NCBI RefSeq assembly: GCF_037325665.1
Contig: NC_090261.1
Span: 61,074,815 to 61,138,814, forward strand
Direction of reading: 5' to 3'
DNA length: 64,000 nucleotides
Origin: Littorina saxatilis
Taxonomy: Eukaryota > Mollusca > Gastropoda > Littorinimorpha > Littorinidae
In this document: positions 13,336 through 27,500 of the stretch, piece by piece
Layout of the letters: every line of letters starts with the position of its first letter
Position numbering within the stretch: the stretch's first letter is position 1
Made by a program: the position numbers and the translations under genes
Notes under the pieces: model-generated
The model's database searches: none
What the model saw: the letters and a program-made list of their open reading frames with translations, nothing else
What the model was told of the DNA's origin: nothing

Positions 13336-13573
13336 GTCTTTCTTTATTTGGTGTTTAACGTCGTTTTCAACCACAAAGGTTATATCGCGACGGGGAAAGG
13401 GGGGGAAATGGGATAGAGCCACTTGTCAATTGTTTCTTGTTCACAAAAGCACTAATCAAAAATTTGCTCCAGGGGCTTGCAACGTAGTACAATATATTAC
13501 CTTACTCAAGTTACTGGGAGAATGCAAGCTTCCAGTACAAAGGACTTAACATTTCTTACATACTGCTTGACTA
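13336..13573 (-). mobile_element. S1 copy, 5'-truncated
   Basis: Reverse-complement S1 that stops after the CATACTGCTTGACTA segment. It contains a small internal duplication near TTACTCAAGTTACTGGG. Confidence 0.82.
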
Positions 13574-13970
13574 TCCTTTCTTGTGGAACGGGCCAAAATG
13601 GAACCAAATTTCAAATACTGTGTGTGTTAAACTTTTCTCTACGTCAATCTAGTTCTATTGCTTTACGTAAACTAATCGAGAAAGAAGAAACTATTGTATT
13701 GGACATGCATGCACGTGCGTTTCTTGGATTATCATGCAACATGGCCGAACTTTCACTGTATTTATTCACGCGAAATCTCTTGATAAACCAACTACGCATG
13801 CGTAGCTAACTCAACACCCTGCTAGGCTCTTATTTGTAACCAACACTAAACAGAAGGGACGGCGTAACAAGTGGAAATATAATAAGTTGCTGTGTTACGC
13901 CGTATGTTGTCCATGTACCTAGAATATCTGAAGCTGGGTACAATCTGGCGTAACAGGAAATAGACGAACT

Positions 13971-14187
13971 CCGGATATAACTCTGTCGGGTTTGTATGAG
14001 TTGTGAAAGAGTGAATGCTCTTATTTTTAGTGAGACAATCTTTCTACACGTGCTGGCTTCCCCACATGTTTCAGACACACCCGTCGCTGTTGACTGGTCT
14101 ATTATGTCACGTGGGAAAACTTTGACTCGATAAAAGCAAGAGTATTCAGTCTGTCACAACCCATACAAACGCGACAGAGTTATTTCC
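13971..14187. repeat. Inverted-repeat element, ATAACTCTGTCG type
   Basis: ATAACTCTGTCGGGTTTGTA at 13976 recurs inverted at 14137-14187, making a 217-bp TIR element. Solo copies of the same arm are at 59187-59240 and, degraded, at 54765. Confidence 0.65.
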
Positions 14188-14336
14188 CAACATCGTCTAT
14201 TATGGCAGAAAATCGCTGCAACAAGAAACTGGGATCGAAAACTCGCACTCAGTAAGACGTCAACACTGTGGGCACTAACTCAACACCCAAAACTGTGATC
14301 TCTGAGCACCACAGGTCCTGGCAAAATGTTGAGAAG

Positions 14337-15172
14337 AACGACTCATCTTGTCACACCCTCGTTCCCGACGACTCATCTTGTCACACCCTCGTTCCCGACG
14401 ACTCATCTTGTCACACCCTCGTCCCCGACGACTCATCTTGTCGCACCCTGGTTCCTGACGACTCATCTTGTCACACCCTCGTTCCTGACGACTCATCTTG
14501 TCGCACCCTGGTTCCCGACGACTCATCTTGTCACACCCTCGTTCCTGACGACTCATCTTGTCACACCCTCGTCCCCGACGACTCATCTTGTCGCACCCTG
14601 GTTCCCGACGACTCATCTTGTCACACCCTCGTTCCTGACGACTCATCTTGTCACACCCTCGTTCCCGACGACTCATCTTGTCACACCCTCGTTCCCGACG
14701 ACTCATCTTGTCACACCCTCGTTCCCGACGACTCATCTTGTCACACCCTCGTTCCCGACGACTCATCTTGTCACACCCTCGTCCCCGACGACTCATCTTG
14801 TCGCACCCTGGTTCCCGACGACTCATCTTGTCACACCCTCGTTCCTGACGACTCATCTTGTCACACCCTCGTTCCCGACGCCTCATCTTGTCACACCCTC
14901 GTTCCCGACGACTCATCTTGTCACACCCTCGTTCCCGACGACTCATCTTGTCACACCCTCGTTCCCGACGACTCATCTTGTCACACCCTCGTTCCCGACG
15001 ACTCATCTTGTCACACCCTCGTTCCAGACGACTCATCTTGTCACACCCTCATTCCCGACGCCTCATCTTGTCACACCCTCATTCCCGACGACTCATCTTG
15101 TCACACCCTCGTCCCCGACGACTCATCTTGTCACACCCTCATTCCCGACGACTCATCTTGTCACACCCTCTT
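14337..15172. repeat. 30-bp minisatellite, about 28 copies
   Basis: The unit is ACTCATCTTGTCACACCCTC plus GTTCCCGACG. Variant units (GTCCCC, GCACCCTGG, GTTCCTG) occur in a fixed B-C-D order at 14401, 14551 and 14761, a higher-order pattern. Because 30 is a multiple of three and the unit lacks stops, five of six frames stay open; these are not genes. Confidence 0.95.
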
Positions 15173-15215
15173 CAACGTCAAGCTTGTAAGTGCGAGGTGA
15201 CGCCGTCGTTCTCTT

Positions 15216-15365
15216 CTAATCGTTTAATTGTTTCTGCTTCCGGAAACCGATGAGCATGTTCTCGCAGACGATGTCCAGGAAGACCTTCCACGCAGCCTTG
15301 TGTTCCTCCGTCAGCTTGTCCTCCAGGGCTGCCTCCAGGGCGTACATAACGGCGATCTTGAAGGA
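15216..15365 (-). CDS. Globin exon 4 (helices G and H, stop)
   Basis: 150 nt, phase 0. The acceptor is CCTGTTTCAG and the stop is TAG. It encodes [27 protein letters not shown] and a C-terminal tail ending FRKQKQLND. The conserved Trp of helix H is present. A 30-bp minisatellite starts about 45 bp after the stop, so it probably lies in the 3' UTR. Confidence 0.93.
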   Translation of the reverse strand, partial: SFKIAVMYALEAALEDKLTEEHKAAWKVFLDIVCENMLIGFRKQKQLND

Positions 15366-15443
15366 CTGAAACAGGACCATACAACTACCGTATGTTACTG
15401 CTAACAAGGCGATACAGAGCATTAGGCGCTCTCCCGTTAAAAA

Positions 15444-15491
<48 letters not shown>

Positions 15492-18443
15492 AGCGCTGCT
15501 TTAGAAAACAAATTAGGAAACTAACACTATAGTGTACGACATCTTTAACAATACTTCTCATATTGAGTTTGAAGAAGTTCTGATAAAATTCAACAAGCCA
15601 TCCAGATCGGCTCTAAAGAACAGAGCGAAGAAACAAAGGAAACTAAAACGTCTCATTGAAGATAAAAGAACAGATTCTTTCTTTATTTGGTGTTTAACGT
15701 CGTTTTCAACCATTCAAGGTTATATCGCGACGGGGGAAGGGGGGAGATGGGATAGGGGAAAGGGGGGAGATGGGATAGAGCCACTTGTTAATTGTTTCTT
15801 GTTCACAAAAGCACTAATCAAAAAATTGCTCCAGGGGCTTGCAACGTAGTACAATATATGACCTTACTGGGAGAATGCAAGTTTCCAGTACAAAGGACGA
15901 AACATTTCTTACATACTGCTTGACTAAAATCTTTACAAACATTGACTATATTCTATACAAGAAACACTTAACAAGGGTAAAAGGAGAAACAGAACCTGTT
16001 AGTCGCCTCTTACGACATGCTGGTTAGCATCGGGTAAATTCTTTCTCGTCCCAACCAATATGGGACTCCCCCTAACCCGCGGGGGGTAAAAGAACAGATC
16101 TAGAAACTACATCAACGAACGAAGCTAATGCTAACATCAAAAAGAAAACACGTAACCGGCGTTTCAATAGACAGAGAAGGAAGTTTGTCAAACAAGACAA
16201 AAACCAAGAATATAAACTTGTTGTAAATATGTCTACTGTGGAATTGACAAAAGCTCAAACACAGATACTTGCTTTTGGACCAAAGTTTTGTCCCACACCA
16301 AAAACCATTGACATACAAAACCTAGAGAGTAACATTGGTGAAGGCTGTCGCAAAGTCAGATTAAAGGAATTTTTTTATGATTCTGAGAGAGACGAGGATG
16401 TCAAAAAGACACCAAAATTCTACAAACCTACAGGATATGAACCACCGACTGGTAGAGACATCACACTAGAAACGTACTGCCAAAGTGTGCAATGTAAACT
16501 TCAGAACTACAAAGATTCTAAACCTAACCCAACAAAGGACAACATGACTAAAGACCAGAGAACAGCATTGAAAGAACTGAAACAAAAGGTCAAAGAGAGA
16601 GAAATAAGAATTAGCAAAGCAGACAAAGGAGGAGCAGTAGTAGTGCAGAACTGCGAAAAATACATCCAAGAAGGACACTACCTCTCGCATTGTTCAAACT
16701 TCTAATGCTATTGTTGCAGACCTCTATGATAAGGGTGACATTGATAAAACGACAAAAGACTGGGCAGTAACCGATGAAAACAATGTGCAATGTCACCGCT
16801 TCTATACTTTACCCAAAATTCATAAGTCCCTTACGAACACTCCGGGTAGGCCTATAGTGAGCGGTGTGAACGGACCGACAGAAAAACTATCAAAGTTGGT
16901 TGACCACTGGTTGCAAGACTGTGTAAAAAGCGTCCCTAGCTACATCCAGGACACCACAGACATGCTGAACACTATAGACCAGAGGAATAACCAGCACGGA
17001 CCCTTTCCGGAAAACACTGAACTAGTCACGGTTGATGTTGTTGGATTGTATACTAACATTCCCCACTCGGACATGAAGACAGCTATCAAGGAAGAGCTAG
17101 ATTACAGACCACAGGGTGATCGACCAGCAACAGAGACTTTTGTCAAAGTTGCTGATCACGTACTAACTAACAATGTCTTCACATTTGAGGAAGAAGTGTA
17201 CCTACACCAACAGATTCACGGAACAGCGATGGGGACACCAATAGCACCATCTGTGGCTAACCTGTTCATGGCCGCACTGGAAAGAAAACTATTCCAACAA
17301 AGTCCAGTACCTGTTAACTGTGAACAATGGAGAAGATACATTGATGACATCTTTATGCTTTGGACAGGAACAGATGATGACCTAGACACATTCCTAAAAC
17401 ACATTAACTCCCTTCATCCTACCATCAAATTCACTCACCACTCATCGTTAGAAAGAAGTCTGCTTTCTAGATATTTCAGTCAGTCTGAAGGATGGATACC
17501 TTCAGACTGACCTGTACTCTAAACCTACCGACAGCCATGCCTACCTGTGCCATAACTCGTGTCACCCAGCTCACGTAAAAAGAAATTTGCCATACTCACA
17601 ATTTCTGAGACTCAGCTCAGAAGAGGAGCAATTTCAACAAAGGTGCGATGAGATGGAGAGACAGTTTTTTGCCAGGGGGTACAGCAAAAAGGCAGGGGGA
17701 AAGCTACAGCTAAAATCAGAAAGGAGACTCTTTCATATCGCAAAAACACTCCCACAAACAGAGTCCCTTTCGTCATCAATAACCCACTCAACCCTCCCCT
17801 TGGCCAGTGGTTGCATAGTTTACAGGAAAGCTTGATCAGCGAGAGTGAACACATGAAAAACGTTCTGCCTGAAACGCCCATCTGTGGGGAGAGAAACTGT
17901 AAGTGTAAGAGCATACGCAATATTCTAATGCCGACAGTTCTTCCTCCTAAACACGACAACAACCCTGGGTGTTTTAGGTGTGAGCGTAAAAAATGTGTCA
18001 TCTGTGAAAAACACTTGATTGAGTCCACCACATTCAATCAATGCATGTAAAACAGGTGAAACTTTCACTCTTAGAGAACACTTCTCTTGTGACACCAAAA
18101 ACATCATCTATCTCATTTCGTGTAAAAAAATGCCACAGTGCCCCAGTACGTGGGGCAGACTCAAAACAGTCTCAGAGAAAGGTTCTATCTCCACCGCTCA
18201 CACATTGGGAAGAACACAGGTACTCTTCTCACAGTGCACTTCAACCAGCCCGACCATTCTCTCGGTGATATGGAGTGCATCGTGATCGAAAGAGTCTTTT
18301 GTTCGACTCGGGATGAGAGGTGTAAAAGAGAGTCTTTGTGGATTGCAAAATTAAAAAACTTTGGTGTCGAGTGGACTCAATTCTGATCCGTAAACACTCT
18401 ATTACAGCTTTCGTTTAGACCATGCAATGTGTGTGTGTGTGTG

Positions 18444-18522
<79 letters not shown>

Positions 18523-21500
18523 CGCTTTTGACGCTTTGACAGTTTATTGTCTTCAGCTAATTAAAGCCATATCGACAAAACAGTGGTAATACACGCAATT
18601 GAAAATGAACATATTTACATGAAATATTAGAAATGAACGTATTTCAATCAAGAGTCAATCAATATCAATCAATCTGAGGCTTATATCGTGGGTACAGTTC
18701 TAAGCGCAGGGATTTATTTATTTATTTTATTTTATGTAATTTATAAATTATATCGCGCACATATTCAAGGCGCAGGGATTTATTTATGCCGTGTGAGATG
18801 GAATTGTTTTACACAATACATCACGCATTCACATCGGCCAGCAGATCGCAGCCATTTCGGCGCATATCCTACTTTTCACGGCCTATTATTCCAAGTCACA
18901 CGGGTATTTTGGTGGACATTTTTATCTATGCCAATACAATTTTGCCAGGAAAGACCCTTTTGTCAATCGTGGGATCTTTAACGTGCACACCCAAATGTAG
19001 TGTACACGAAGGGACCTCGATTTTTCGTCTCATCCGAAAGACTGGCACTCGAACCCACCACCAAGGTTAGGAAAGGGGGGAGAAAATTGCTAACGCCCTG
19101 ACCCAGGGTCGAACTCGCAACCTCTCGCTTCCGAGCGCAAGTGCGTTACCACTCGGCCACCCAGTCCAAGTCTAACACGAACTATTTACATACTTTCTCT
19201 AGCACGGTATCCTTGCCAGGTAATGTACATAGTTTTTACTGAACAGTTCCGCTCGAAGGCACATTGTTTACTTCACTGATATTTCCTCTACATCATTGAA
19301 TAACCCGCTGCATCTGTCTCGAAAAAGTTTTAGCCCATGTAAATGGTACAGGCTTTGATGAAAGTCAGAAGCGAAAGTCGTGCATCGTCGATCTCTTTAA
19401 AATAATGTCTGTTTTGCACAGGTCGCCAGGTGTAGATGGTACTGAGAACTGTCTTTTCTTTATCTAGCAGGTACCTATCGTCCTGCTTGAAAAACCAGTG
19501 TACGACGGCATGTTTCCCGTGGTCTTTCTCTTCAAGAGCACAGTCCAAAACCAATACAATGTCGTCAGACTCCAGCAGGAGGTGTTTCTTGCCATGTCGC
19601 GAGTCTAACACTACTTTTCGAAAAGCGTTGTTTCTGCCGGAGTCCTTCAGTCTTCGTTGTAGTGACCTGTCTTTGATGCTACCTACAGTTTCTTGTATGT
19701 TGTCCAGGTCATAACCAGAATTTTCAGCCAACGAAAGAAATTCGTCTTCATTTCCCCCACTCTCATCTGAACACAACGTGTCACACTCACTCCTGTCAGC
19801 TGTTTCGCCAGTGTCAGTGCATTCAGGCAAAGGAATGTTGGTGTCCGTGCTCCCATTGTCGTGGTCATGATTTGCACGTGCAGATGGAGACGGGGTGGTG
19901 TCGCTCTCCAATGTCACATTTTCTTGTCCGTGTTGGCCCACTTCATCAGTTGATTCGATCGTCTGTTTTAATGATGGTGGCGAAACAAAAAGTGATGGTG
20001 AAAATGAACTCGCCTCTCTTTCCGCAACGTGAGGTGTTTCGTGTCGTTGCTGGGCTCGTTTTCGGTCCCCTCGAAGCTGGCTTGGTGGTTTCCGTCTGTA
20101 CGAGTTTGTGTACTGTTGTTGTTGGTCGCCATTTTGTGGTGGGCTGGTTGGAGACAGTCGGACAACAATGGTTGTGTTGTCCTTTTCAGCAAAGCACTTC
20201 CAGGACGTCAGTGTGTTCTCTGCCAGCAGGATGCTGAATAGGTTTTCCAAAGCTGTTGGGAAGCCAACAACTGGAGACATGATGGAGTTTTAGCTCAAAA
20301 ACTTTCGAAAAAGGGAGAGCTTTCCAAAACCCTTCCTGTCGGCCGAGAGAGAGAGAGAGAGAGTAAGAATTTGTCATCGAAGAAGGTTGTCGGAATGTTT
20401 ATCAAAAGTCCATGAGCATGGAGATGTCTAAATCTTAGTGTATCTTCTCTATTGATCTTCGAATACATATAGTTGCGATACATATTGTTTATGTATTCTG
20501 TCTGAAGGGTTAAGTGTTGTATCTTTATGCAAACCTTTGGCATAAACAAATGTGTCAAAGTAGTACTTACGCATAAGTGAAGAGACATTATAGTGGGGCT
20601 TGTATGTTGCAAAATCATTCAAATCATGCAACAAACACCAAATTTAGCACATATGAAGAGTTTTATGTGCTTAACTAAACCTGATACAGAGCCACCGCAA
20701 AAAATTAAAAAATAGGTAGTTTTAAAAAAAAAAATCAAAATGGTCGCCAGTGTAAACGGTTGGGTATGTTAGGCATATTTCACTTCATGTGATTAACAGC
20801 AAATTTGGCGTAAATGGACATTTGCTTTTGCTTAACAAAACCTGATACAGAGCCACCGTGAAAAAATTAAGAAATCAGTAGTTTTTAACAATTTTCAAAA
20901 TGGCCGCCAATGAAAAGGGTATTTAGGCATTTTTGATGCTACAAGACATTCTCTTGCAATAGAAACTAACACAAAAACATTTTTAAACAAAACAATACAT
21001 GTATTGTTGGTGCAGAGGATGATTGGACGGTGTGGGTGGCAGGGTTGAAGAATTTGTGGATTACCTAAACTGTGCAAAAATAAATATATTGCACCAATTT
21101 TCATACCAAAACGAAAACATTCATTCCTGTGCTGTTGTATTCAATGTATGCTATTGAGGGCACTCAACTTGGCTAACTAGAACACTTTTAAGATAAAAGG
21201 TGGCCTTTACATGGGTTATTTGACCGCCGCCCAAATAAGGGTACCCCCAAAATAAAACTGATAAAAATGTAATGTATCAACTCAAAAGTCGACTAAAATT
21301 CATAATCGCTGTATTTCGAAAACGTTGTTTGTTCTCATGTGTTTACACAACTAGCACATTCCGGCAAGTGTCTATACTCAAAAGAAACTTTGGCAGTACT
21401 TGAAACAACCATCTATATATATATATAACTAGTGTCTGTCTGTCTGTTCGCGATGCACGGCCAAAGTTCTCGGTGGATCTTTTTCAAATTTGGACACCGT

Positions 21501-24500
21501 ATTCAGCTACACCCCGGACACAACCTCATCGATGAGATATTTCAACACGTGCTCTCAGCGCGCAGCGCTGTGCGCGCTGACCCGATTTGTTGTTGTTGTT
21601 GTCTGGATCCACTACCAGTAACTCTTCCTTATCTTCTCCAGTGTTTTCAGCCGCGATTATCTCCCTTCCTCCGTGTGGCGTCAATCCATATTCCCGTTAC
21701 TACGTTACTATTTTTAGAAGGTCACTGCACGTTACTATTTTTAGAAGGTCTCCAGTGTTTTGCGCGTTTATCTCCTTTCCTTCGTGCGCCGGCGAAGCCG
21801 GCGTACACCCGGCAAAGCTGGGTCCCAGGCGCAGCCTGGTATTCGGCTCTACTACTTCTACTTCTTCTTAGCGGGTAATCATCTAGTCTGTCCTATATAC
21901 ATGCGAAGTCAAAAATATGTGGGATGTAAGTCAGCAAACCTGTGGCAGTTTTTAAAATATTATTTCGTGAAGATTTGAAAGTGTACTCAAACGGTTGAAC
22001 TACGCCTCGTGTGTAGACACACATTCCTGAAAGTTTCAACGCAACCCACTTGGTCATTGCTAAAATACATGGATTTTAGTTGACTTGGGTATCCCTCAAA
22101 TTTGACACATAAACATCTCATCCGTGAGATCGACAGTAGGTACAATGGCACAACACTAGAAATATGCAAGATGGCGAAATAAAACAACCTGTTCTGGATG
22201 GATAATCAAGTTGACTTTCTCTTCGTATACAACAGTGACCCAGTTGTGCCTCAGGAATTGTCGTCGGCTTTTTAAAAGGTACCCGAAGTTTTTGTCACAT
22301 CTCTTTGTCGCATCAAGGGTATCCTTATTTTGACGGCGTAAATGATGATGTAAAAAAAATGTGCCAGATAGCGAAGATGCGAGCCTTTAATGGCATAGAC
22401 AGTTTGAATAAAATGACACAGGAATAAATGTTTGAGCTGGGGTATGAAAATGGGTGCAATAATATTTTTGCACAGTTTAGATGCTGACAGTTTTCACAGG
22501 CATGCAAGCACATTTGCAGAGAGCTGTGCTCTGCAGTCCTTCTTTGCAGCATTTGCAGCGTTTTGTTGTACAGCTCTTTTTGCAGGCACACCTCATGAGT
22601 TCTCGGCACACGCTGGTTACCTCCTGAAAGCTCGTCCAGAATGACTCCCACTTTCCAGCCTTAAACTGCCAGCCCACAGAGTTGGGTAGTCTAATAGGTA
22701 GATGGCTCTTCTCAGATCTCATGTCCTGCAGCAGCAGGGGGATTATGGTCAATTTGACAGCTCTTTTTACTGAAGAGGTACCGTCTAGCACTGTTTACAC
22801 CAAGTACGTTGCTGGTTTTGTCCTACAAATGTACACCAAAAAGCTCTTGTGCTGCCTTGTCAGTGGTACTCAGCTTACAAAGAGGAGCAGACAACCTGAA
22901 GAAAGTTTGAGTGACGTCTTCAAATGCTTGCCATACTTCCCAAGCCTTCTATTTCCCCAATACCATTGAAGAACGACATAGTGTCACAGCTTGTAAGGCT
23001 ATGCAAAATGGGCAGACAGGGTGACTTCTCTTGGCCAATGGCTTTGGCAATGTGGCGATACACTTCACGAGCAGAAAAAACCGCAACACAGCTGGAATGA
23101 GAAGCAGACTGTCTGGCCTCCTCTACATCCATGGTGCAGGAAATCAGCCTGGGGTACCCTTCACACAAAAGATGAAAAGTGACATTTTATTTGAATGTAT
23201 TTGAATAATGTTTACTATCTCAGAGAGTCGGTCAAAGCCGGGGTAGCAAGCCTTCACACAACAGACCAAAATGAAAAAAAAATTTATTTCATGAATTCGT
23301 ATAATTCTTACTGTTTCATGTTAAAAAAAAAAACAGTTTCCAGTTACCCAACTGATTCTGGAATCTTTCTGACAGCTACATTTATTCGCTTCAAACAGTC
23401 GCTAACAGAATGTTGACCATAGTGAGGGTACGTTAAACCCATCAAATTCACAGAGGTCGCTTACAAATTAATTATGTGCAAACATGTTCCAATTAATACA
23501 AATAAAACAAGAAGAGCAAACGCTCGATCGAGTCACTTTCGCAGTTCTGAATATTATATGAGGCATCAGATGGACAGGAAGAAATTGCTATTCACAACAC
23601 AATGAGTCACGTTCACATAAAATTTGAGCCCGGTCACTTTTATAGTTTCCGAGAAAAGCCCAACGTTAAGTTGTGTGTTGCCGAACAGAAAAGGCTAGTT
23701 ATCTCCCTTGTTTTTCTGATAACGTTCGTAAAAGGCTACAGATGTAAATACTTTGATGTAAAGAATAATCCTACAAAGTTTCAATCACATCCGATGAACT
23801 TTGTCAAAGATATAAAATGTCTAATTTTTCCTTTGACGCTGACCTGTGACCTTGAAAAAGGTCAAAGGTCAACGAAACCATCGTTAAAGTGTAGAGGTCA
23901 TTGGAGGTCACGACTAAACAAAATATGAGCCGGATCGCTTTGATAGTTTCCGAGAAAAGTCCAACGTTAAGGTGGTGTCTACGGACGGCCGGCCGGACGG
24001 CCGGCCGGACAGACTAACACTGACCGATTACATAGAGTCACTTTTTCTCAAGTGACTCAAAAAATCTTACTGTTAAGCTAGACAGGATGAATTAGGTAAC
24101 AAACCTTGATACAGTAGTACTAGTGAAATCAGCTCCCTTCTGTGGCACCGGAATAATTGCAGAACGCTTGTTCCCAGGAACCGGCATGTGGTGTAACTCT
24201 TGTATATCCTGTAAAAATACAATTCACACCAATGCACGGTCAACTTAAAATAAGCAAAAGGATGAGAAAGAAGCAACAAACCAAAATTGTAAAACTCAAA
24301 GAGCGGTACCTCTTCATTTTTCAAAACCACTTATCTCATTTGATTAGCATACACTGTATGCTTTTGTCTGTTACCTACCGTCTTTGAAAGTTTGATGACA
24401 ACACTGTAAAGACATGGGGAGTGGAGTGTTTTTATCTCCAGCTGGTCATCCTACTATCTGGCCTACCCTCACTCAGTTTTTGACTCTACCACTCCCGCTA

Positions 24501-27500
24501 CCTCAGCCGTTTAGAGACTTATGGAAGTCCTTAACGTAGGCAGGACTAATTATCATACCATGAACAATCTCTTTCTCCTCGCCTTTTATTCAAAGTTCGT
24601 TTAATCTGTTTAAAATCACCAGCGTGGCGATCATGATTTCCTTACTTGTAATCAACAGATAGATCTAGATCTATCAGCATCACAATCCAGCTAATGAGCT
24701 ATTGCAAGATTAAACAAAGTCTCTGCATTTCAGCGCTTCACCCGATGAATAACAGACCCCAGGGGAGAATTAAACAGTAAAATGATGTGACATTGGTGAA
24801 TGGATGCGTATTCTTGAAAACTTACCTTCAGAAACGTTGTTTTCGCTCAAATTTAATCAAAACACGCAATGTTGCGGAGGCCGCCATCTTGAATGTTCAT
24901 GCTGCGGATATATAAAATTCTAAAATCGATCAAATTAAATACCAGAACACAAAAATACCCATAAGAGTATTTATGTCATGCATGTGTTATCAGCAGACAA
25001 CTTCTGGTGCATGGTAAACCATTGAATTTTACATTTGCTGAGTTGGGAATATTTACTGCTAAGCGCTTTTGGTAGTAGTAAGGGTAAGCATGCAGCAGTA
25101 AATAATAAGCATGCAGGAGTAAATAATTATCGACCGGTGGTTGGATACAAGCTCCTGTGCTGTAAATGCAGCCTTGTATTCCCTATCAAAAACAAAAAAA
25201 AACCGATTTCTGAAGTGGCTCTGTATCTGAAATCCCTTAAATAATTATAAGGAACAATATCACAAAGTATTGTAGAACAGCCCGCCACGCATGCTACAGT
25301 CTAGAAATAGGACCTATGTAAAGGCTACACAGCCTACCACATAGTAAACTTCAAGTTCAAGTTCAAGTTCAAGTTGCAAGATGTGAATGATACATTGATG
25401 AGTGCCCCTGTAACACGAGAAAATTACTCCCACGAGATTTTTACTCCGGAGTAAACATTTCGTACGAAAAAGTTACTCCCTTTACGAAAAAAGCATTCCC
25501 CCATTGCACGAGAAAATTACTCCCCAAGACAGGTGAGTTCCGAGTAAACATTTCGTACAAAAATGTTACTCCCCTGAAGAATAAATAACGAATAAATTAC
25601 TTCACCCAAACACAAGCAATTTAACTTCCCATGCCAGGTGTACGAAATTTTTACTCCCTTGTCCCCTGTTAGTCTTGGTGGTGGAAGGCGTGGAAGGAGG
25701 ACAGCGACATTCGTGTGCGCGATATCACTTATTGGCATTACCCCTTCGCCCGCATCCCATTTTTGCATACGATATTTTTACTGGAAGTAAAAAAAATGGG
25801 GAGTAAAAATTTCGTGGAGGGAGTAATTTTTTCGTGCCGTGTGGAGTTCTTTTCTCGTACGAAAAGTGTACTCGGAGTAAGAATTTCGTACGAAATATTT
25901 ACTCCGGAGTAAATTTTTCGTGGAGTAAAAATTTCGTGTTACACCGGCGTCTGCAACGAACTTTGAAATTACGTCACCAGCGACGAATACGTCACTACAA
26001 GATACGTATACCTTTGACGTAATAACTTTGGAATTCGCACGTGTACATTTGTTGATTACAATCAAAACGAAAGTAGATCTAAGCTTGAATGTAAATTTTA
26101 TCTTTGAAATATTTGCTTTGTGATTCGTAACTGAAATAACCATGGTATTGTGTTGCTTAGTAATTGATGCATGAATTGGCGTCTCGCAGAATTACACGCC
26201 CCTGAGGAAGGCCTGGCAACAGGTCGAAAATTTGGGCTGCCACTTGACATTCTTTGTTTGGCTTTTCTTTTCCTTGATATTGTTATATATATACATATAA
26301 ACCGAATTTTTTTTTTTTTAAAAAGGCCTAGACAGCGGGCAGGCCGCACAAACTTCTTTGATGGAAAAGCGAAAACAGCGACACTGGCAAAGCAACGTTT
26401 CGATCGCATGCATTTAAATCAGTACTGATTTATTCAATGGGCAGACATAATCAAGAAAATTGCAAAATAACAGCAACAGATACATACAATATCATTCTAG
26501 GAAAATGTTTGCACATCTTAGTCTTCGTCATTAGAAGAAAAAAAACCACAAGGTGAAATCCGACTCCTCCGTGTCAGAAACAGTTGCCTTCTAAAGAGCT
26601 CTCTCATTATTCAAGATACGGGTGGCTATGAACCGTTCTCATATGGCGGTATTCACCGTCAAATATCAGGCTTAGGCCTACTTTAGAGATTGATTTCTAG
26701 TGACACCTCGCTGACGAGGTTAAATGATTTATGGTGTAGTGTCGGAAAGGCCGCAATTTTCTCCCCCCTTTCCTAACCTAGGTGGTGGGTTCAAGTGCTA
26801 GTCTTTCGGATGAGACGAAAAACCGAGGTCCCTTCGTGTACACTACATTGGGGTGTGCACGTTAAAGATCCCACGATTGACAAAAGGGTCTTTCCTGGCA
26901 AAATTGTATAGGCATAGATAAAAATGTCCATCAAATACCCGTGTGACTTGGAATAAAGTGTAAAAAAAAAAAATCCATCTCACACGGCATTTAGTCTCAA
27001 GGCTTGGAAACATGAATACACGCATGCAGGAAAAAAAAGGGTAGCGCCGTATACTGTATGGCAGCTCGCTTTCCCCAGGGAGAAAGCAGCCCGAATTTCT
27101 GTGAGGTTACCCTCATGGACTATATAAAATCTTATCCTTATCCTTATCCTCCTAAAACTCCCAATTTTGGAGTTCGTTTGAGTTTCACACTTTTCTTTTG
27201 TACGTGCTCCAAACACTTGAAGAGACTTCGCGATAAGACAGTATAATCAAGCAAGCAATCAATCAAACAATCAAACCGTATTCAATTACATTAATGCATG
27301 ATTTAGAAGATGAAAAATAAAAAAAATTATAAAGTAGATCAATCAATCAATGAAATCGATCAATAGAGAAAACAAATCAATAAATACGATAATGCAATCA
27401 TTATTTTATTAGTGATAGACAACTAAAAATGAGATGGGATTCATAAAAAGCCGATAGGCTTATGGAATACTATTTTCAGTCCCTTCTGCTACCACTACTA

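Noticed and set aside
14268-15253. Long plus and minus ORFs (up to 310 codons) reading DDSSCHTLVP or MSRRERGCDK repeats
   Set aside because: They are the 30-bp minisatellite read in frames kept open because the unit is divisible by three; there is no start context, splice site or unique sequence.
23602-23928. 108-codon ORF identical at 23602 and 46892
   Set aside because: Identity comes from the two near-identical element D copies; the frame overlaps CCTTGACCTT-type repeats and shows no protein family signature.
26198-26237. Hammerhead-ribozyme-like core (CTGAGGA, a 5-bp stem, GAAA)
   Set aside because: The bases flanking the core (GCCC and GGGC) pair with each other, which is not the hammerhead three-way arrangement, and no cleavage triplet was found.
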